Part shown: piece by piece, positions 5,990 to 7,659 of the stretch
How the letters are laid out: the number at the start of each line of letters is the position of its first letter
Position numbering within the stretch: the first letter of the stretch is position 1
Assembly: GCA_945281075.1 (NCBI GenBank)
Contig: CALYQE010000090.1
Span: 1 to 7,659 of the forward strand
Length of the DNA: 7,659 nt
From: an uncultured Lactobacillus sp.
GTDB taxonomy: Bacteria > Bacillota > Bacilli > Lactobacillales > Lactobacillaceae
Direction: 5' to 3'
Position numbers and translations under genes: made by a program
Notes under the pieces: generated by a model
Told to the model about the DNA's origin: nothing
Seen by the model: only the letters and a program-made list of their open reading frames with translations
Databases searched by the model: none

Positions 5990-6427
5990 AGGAAGGCTGG
6001 CTTTGTTAGCTGATTTCAAGAGACAACTTCTCCCTGTTTTAGCAGAGAGAAAAGAAGTCTCTTTTACGAAAAATGTTGGCTTTGCCCCTTCATCCCATCG
6101 AAAGCTGCTCTACTTCTTGATTGATCTAACAATCGGCTGACAACCTTGATTGAATTAACGCCCTCAATCTCAATTGGTTGGCAGTCCCAGACTTTTCAAT
6201 CCCGTCAAACCACCAGGCTTTTAACTAAAGTTCTAACCTCTAGCGGAAAGCCCAAACCTCACCCACCATTGCAGAGCAGCTGACTATGATGGGTGCGCAA
6301 CTAGTTTATATGAAGTGGCTAATTGCGGTAACCTGTCCCTTTTCATGACATCCTAATGACCAGCTGTCCGCTCTCGAAGAGTAAGACCATTAGGTTCGTC
6401 ATTGTCTATCGTGTTTGTCCTCACGAT
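5990..6427 (-). ncRNA. candidate large structured non-coding RNA
   Basis: No protein frame survives here, but nested hairpins follow one another. They are 6018-6069 (AAGAGAC/GTCTCTT outer stem), 6119-6134 (GATTG/CAATC), 6137-6184 (nine pairs with one mismatch, then TTGATTG with CAATCTCAA), 6216-6252 (GGCTTT/AAAGCC), 6260-6295 (ten pairs), 6296-6327 (CGCAA/TTGCG), 6345-6402 (ATGAC, CCTAATG with CATTAGG, GTCAT) and 6408-6427 (ATCGTG/CACGAT). The loop at 6273-6281 is perfectly complementary to 6103-6111, a possible pseudoknot. The leftward strand is preferred because the 6260-6295 stem has a G-U pair there but an A-C mismatch on the other strand, and because that strand is purine-rich. A weak leftward promoter (TTGTCA at 6459-6454) and the bidirectional terminator at 5738-5771 would give a transcript near 690 nt. 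The family was not identified. Size and phage setting recall ROOL and GOLLD RNAs, but no match was shown. Confidence 0.5.
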
Positions 6428-6443
6428 TTTCAAAATCACAGCA

Positions 6444-6472
6444 TTTACACCGATGACAAATCGCTGTATAAT
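6444..6472 (+). promoter_or_regulatory. near-consensus rightward promoter
   Basis: TTTACA (6444-6449), exactly 17 bp, TATAAT (6467-6472). Only one base differs from the sigma-A consensus. Transcription should start at about 6479. No ribosome-binding site follows closely; instead a hairpin with a T-tract occurs within 50 bases, so it most likely drives a short RNA. Confidence 0.8.
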
Positions 6473-6478
6473 AGAGCT

Positions 6479-6529
6479 ACATGTTAAGAATTGGATGGAG
6501 CTCCCTAATTAGCGTTAGGCTGCTTTTTT
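6479..6529 (+). ncRNA. candidate short regulatory RNA, about 50 nt
   Basis: This is the segment between the strong promoter at 6444-6472 and a hairpin with a T-tract. The 3' hairpin pairs 6499-6501 with 6522-6524 and CCTAA (6504-6508) with TTAGG (6515-6519), then six T residues. Short RNAs next to partition or replication genes of plasmids often act as antisense copy-control or antitoxin RNAs; which applies here is not visible. A 35-codon frame starts at 6481 (MLRIGWSSLI...), but it has no ribosome-binding site. Confidence 0.5.
6499..6529 (+). terminator. hairpin and T-tract ending the short RNA
   Basis: Outer stem AGC/GCT, a 2x2 internal loop, inner stem CCTAA/TTAGG, loop TTAGCG, then TTTTTT (6524-6529). 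Confidence 0.6.
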
Positions 6530-6546
6530 CTTTATTCAATTTTTTC

Positions 6547-6596
6547 AAGCCATTAATTTTTGAGTCAACCAAAGGGGACTTAAATTAGTGGCTTTT
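6547..6596 (+). terminator. long stem-loop between the short RNA and the repeat array
   Basis: AAGCCATTAATTT (6547-6559) pairs with AAATTAGTGGCTT (6582-6594), thirteen pairs with one G-T that is valid only in rightward RNA. AGTC/GACT (6563-6566 and 6577-6580) extends it inside the loop. A short TTTT follows. It may be a second terminator insulating parA from upstream transcription. Confidence 0.55.
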
Positions 6597-6650
6597 ACTA
6601 TGCCCTATTCTAAAGGGTTTTTAGTGCAAAATCAAGTTTAATTATCAATG

Positions 6651-6738
6651 GCACTACTGCACTACTGCACTATGTAGTGTTTGCACTACAGAACTATAGC
6701 ACCCAAGCACTACCGCACTATGTAGTATTTGCACTACG
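6651..6738. repeat. octamer array 1 (11 units), likely parS/operator
   Basis: The stretch divides into eleven consecutive 8-bp units in one phase: GCACTACT twice, GCACTATG, TAGTGTTT, GCACTACA, GAACTATA, GCACCCAA, GCACTACC, GCACTATG, TAGTATTT, GCACTACG. Most fit GCACTAYN; the TAGT units are the same core inverted. Tandem octamers upstream of a ParA gene are known as centromere and operator sites in pAD1/pCF10-type plasmids, where the unit is TAGTARRR. Here the sequence differs. Confidence 0.85.
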
Positions 6739-6757
6739 TCCTAAAACGTGATTTAAT
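6729..6757 (+). promoter_or_regulatory. probable parA promoter overlapping the array
   Basis: TTGCAC (6729-6734), 17 bp, TTTAAT (6752-6757). The -35 lies inside the last octamers of array 1, and the -10 is in the 34-bp gap between the arrays. A repressor bound to the octamers would block it, giving autoregulation. Confidence 0.55.
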
Positions 6758-6772
6758 AATATTTGAATAATA

Positions 6773-6844
6773 GCATTACAGCACTACTGCACTATGTAGT
6801 ATTAGCACTATTGGACTACAGTACTATACTGTGCAGTAGTGCTA
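6773..6844. repeat. octamer array 2 (9 units), likely parS/operator
   Basis: Nine units in phase: GCATTACA, GCACTACT, GCACTATG, TAGTATTA, GCACTATT, GGACTACA, GTACTATA, CTGTGCAG, TAGTGCTA. It repeats the same unit order as array 1 (ACT, ATG, inverted TAGT, then GCACTA) and becomes more degenerate toward parA. Confidence 0.8.
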
Positions 6845-6872
6845 CTTGGAAATTAATTATGGGAGAACAATA

Positions 6873-7659
6873 ATGACACAAATAATCACGTTTGGAAATT
6901 TTAAAGGTGGTGTTGGCAAGACAACCAATGCTATTCAGGTTGCATTTGAATTATCCAAAAGAAATTTAAAAACAATGCTAATAGATCTTGATCCACAAGC
7001 CAATGCTACTAATATTTTGTTGAAAACAAAAGACAACTTAAGTGGCGAAATCTCACATTTTGAAGCTTCGTTAATGACGGCTGTTCAGAATGAAGATTTA
7101 AATCAATCAATTATCAATATAACAAACAACTTAGATTTGATGGGCTCAGCTCCAGATTTTGCACTTTTTCCAAGAGTAATGGAAAAAAAGTTCCCAGAAT
7201 ACATCGATAGAGTTAGGTATTTGCAAACTTTAATAAACCCTGTTGCTCAAAAATATGACTATGTGATCATAGACATCCCACCAACAATCTCATTAATTAC
7301 TGATGCAGCATTATATGCATCAGATTGGTGCCTGGTAATCATGCAGACACAGCAGCAATCATTTGATGGTGCAGCGGCTTTTATCAAATATATCCAAGAC
7401 GATATTGTCGATACTTATGGAGCACCTAATCTTGATGTCATCGGAATATTGGCCGTGTTAATTCAAGCTGGTGCGCCAGTAGATGCGTCCACTTTGAAAA
7501 CAGCAATTGATTATTTTGGTAAAGAAAACATCTTACCTACTGCTATTCATACGATGCAGAGACTTAAAAGATATGGGGTTACTGGTATTACTGTAGATCA
7601 ACGTTTTGATAAAAACGTTTTTGCTGTTTTTAAAAAGGTGACTGATGAAATCCTAGAAA
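6873..7659 (+). CDS. parA: plasmid-type ParA partition ATPase, partial
   Basis: 262 complete codons are visible and the frame is open to the window edge. The start ATG (6873) follows GGGAGA. The deviant Walker A motif KGGVGKTT is at residues 11-18 with the signature lysine K11. Walker A' LIDLDPQ is at 36-42 and Walker B YVIIDIPP at 130-137. There is no DNA-binding domain before the Walker A, so it is the short (type Ib) ParA form. ParA forms ATP-dependent patterns on the nucleoid that separate plasmid copies, working with a small centromere-binding protein whose gene usually follows directly. The octamer arrays just upstream are the probable centromere. Since family members are about 260-290 residues, little of the gene should be missing. 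Confidence 0.93.
   Translation, partial: MTQIITFGNFKGGVGKTTNAIQVAFELSKRNLKTMLIDLDPQANATNILLKTKDNLSGEISHFEASLMTAVQNEDLNQSIINITNNLDLMGSAPDFALFPRVMEKKFPEYIDRVRYLQTLINPVAQKYDYVIIDIPPTISLITDAALYASDWCLVIMQTQQQSFDGAAAFIKYIQDDIVDTYGAPNLDVIGILAVLIQAGAPVDASTLKTAIDYFGKENILPTAIHTMQRLKRYGVTGITVDQRFDKNVFAVFKKVTDEILE

Noticed and set aside
6250..6440. tRNA or tmRNA gene
   Set aside because: No GGTTCGAATCC-type T-loop or acceptor stem could be placed on either strand.
5817..6526. Rightward transcription of the structured region from TTAACA-N17-TAAAAT
   Set aside because: Possible, but the stem with a strand-specific wobble and the purine bias favour the leftward strand; kept only as a note in the AT-rich stretch.
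6481..6588. 35-codon frame (MLRIGWSSLI...) with a hydrophobic centre, considered as an Fst-like type I toxin
   Set aside because: No ribosome-binding site, two terminator-like hairpins within the frame, and no match to the Fst toxin pattern.
1..7659. CRISPR array
   Set aside because: The only dense repeats are the 8-bp and 23-bp ones; there are no repeat-spacer units of 50-75 bp.

Overview
The window looks like part of a temperate phage of a low-GC Gram-positive bacterium, most likely a Lactobacillus-type lactic acid bacterium. The reasons are the AT-rich sequence, AGGAGG-type ribosome binding sites, a CI-like repressor with a LexA/S24 protease domain, a BRO-N/KilAC antirepressor and a DnaD-like phage replication protein. 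At the right-hand end the same molecule carries a plasmid-type ParA partition gene behind a large array of 8-bp repeats. No integrase or attachment site was found between the repressor and the partition genes. The simplest reading is a phage-plasmid, meaning a temperate phage kept as a low-copy plasmid. This is inference, because the window does not show the rest of the element.

Left part (1-3732, minus strand): this is the early lytic operon, read right to left from a promoter at about 3819-3848. It runs from a small Cro-like HTH protein (3541-3732) and a 63-aa membrane protein (3322-3513) to a replication initiator (2284-3162), a KilAC antirepressor (1492-2268), a two-module zinc-finger protein with a very acidic linker (950-1486), a DUF1828-like protein (617-946), an ASCH-domain protein (268-639), a 50-aa zinc-finger protein (93-245) and a cut-off gene (1-88). 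The downstream genes are tightly packed or overlapping, which fits translational coupling. Three 23-bp repeats inside the replication gene may mark the phage origin.

Middle (3733-5771): the genetic switch between cro and cI is a 286-bp AT-rich region holding repeated TTTTACG-N6-CGTAAAA operators. The repressor gene (4025-4759) and a two-segment membrane protein with a large outside domain (4826-5731) face right, as is usual for the lysogeny side. A strong terminator closes this unit.

Right part (5772-6872) has about 1.1 kb without a convincing protein gene. Between about 5990 and 6430 it is a chain of nested hairpins, consistent with a large structured non-coding RNA, probably transcribed leftward. 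A near-consensus promoter at 6444-6472 then drives a short rightward RNA ending at a hairpin and T-tract. Two in-phase arrays of octamers (11 and 9 units; consensus GCACTAYN) flank and overlap the probable parA promoter. These arrays are likely both the operator and the centromere (parS). parA (6873 onward) runs off the window, and its DNA-binding partner is expected just beyond.
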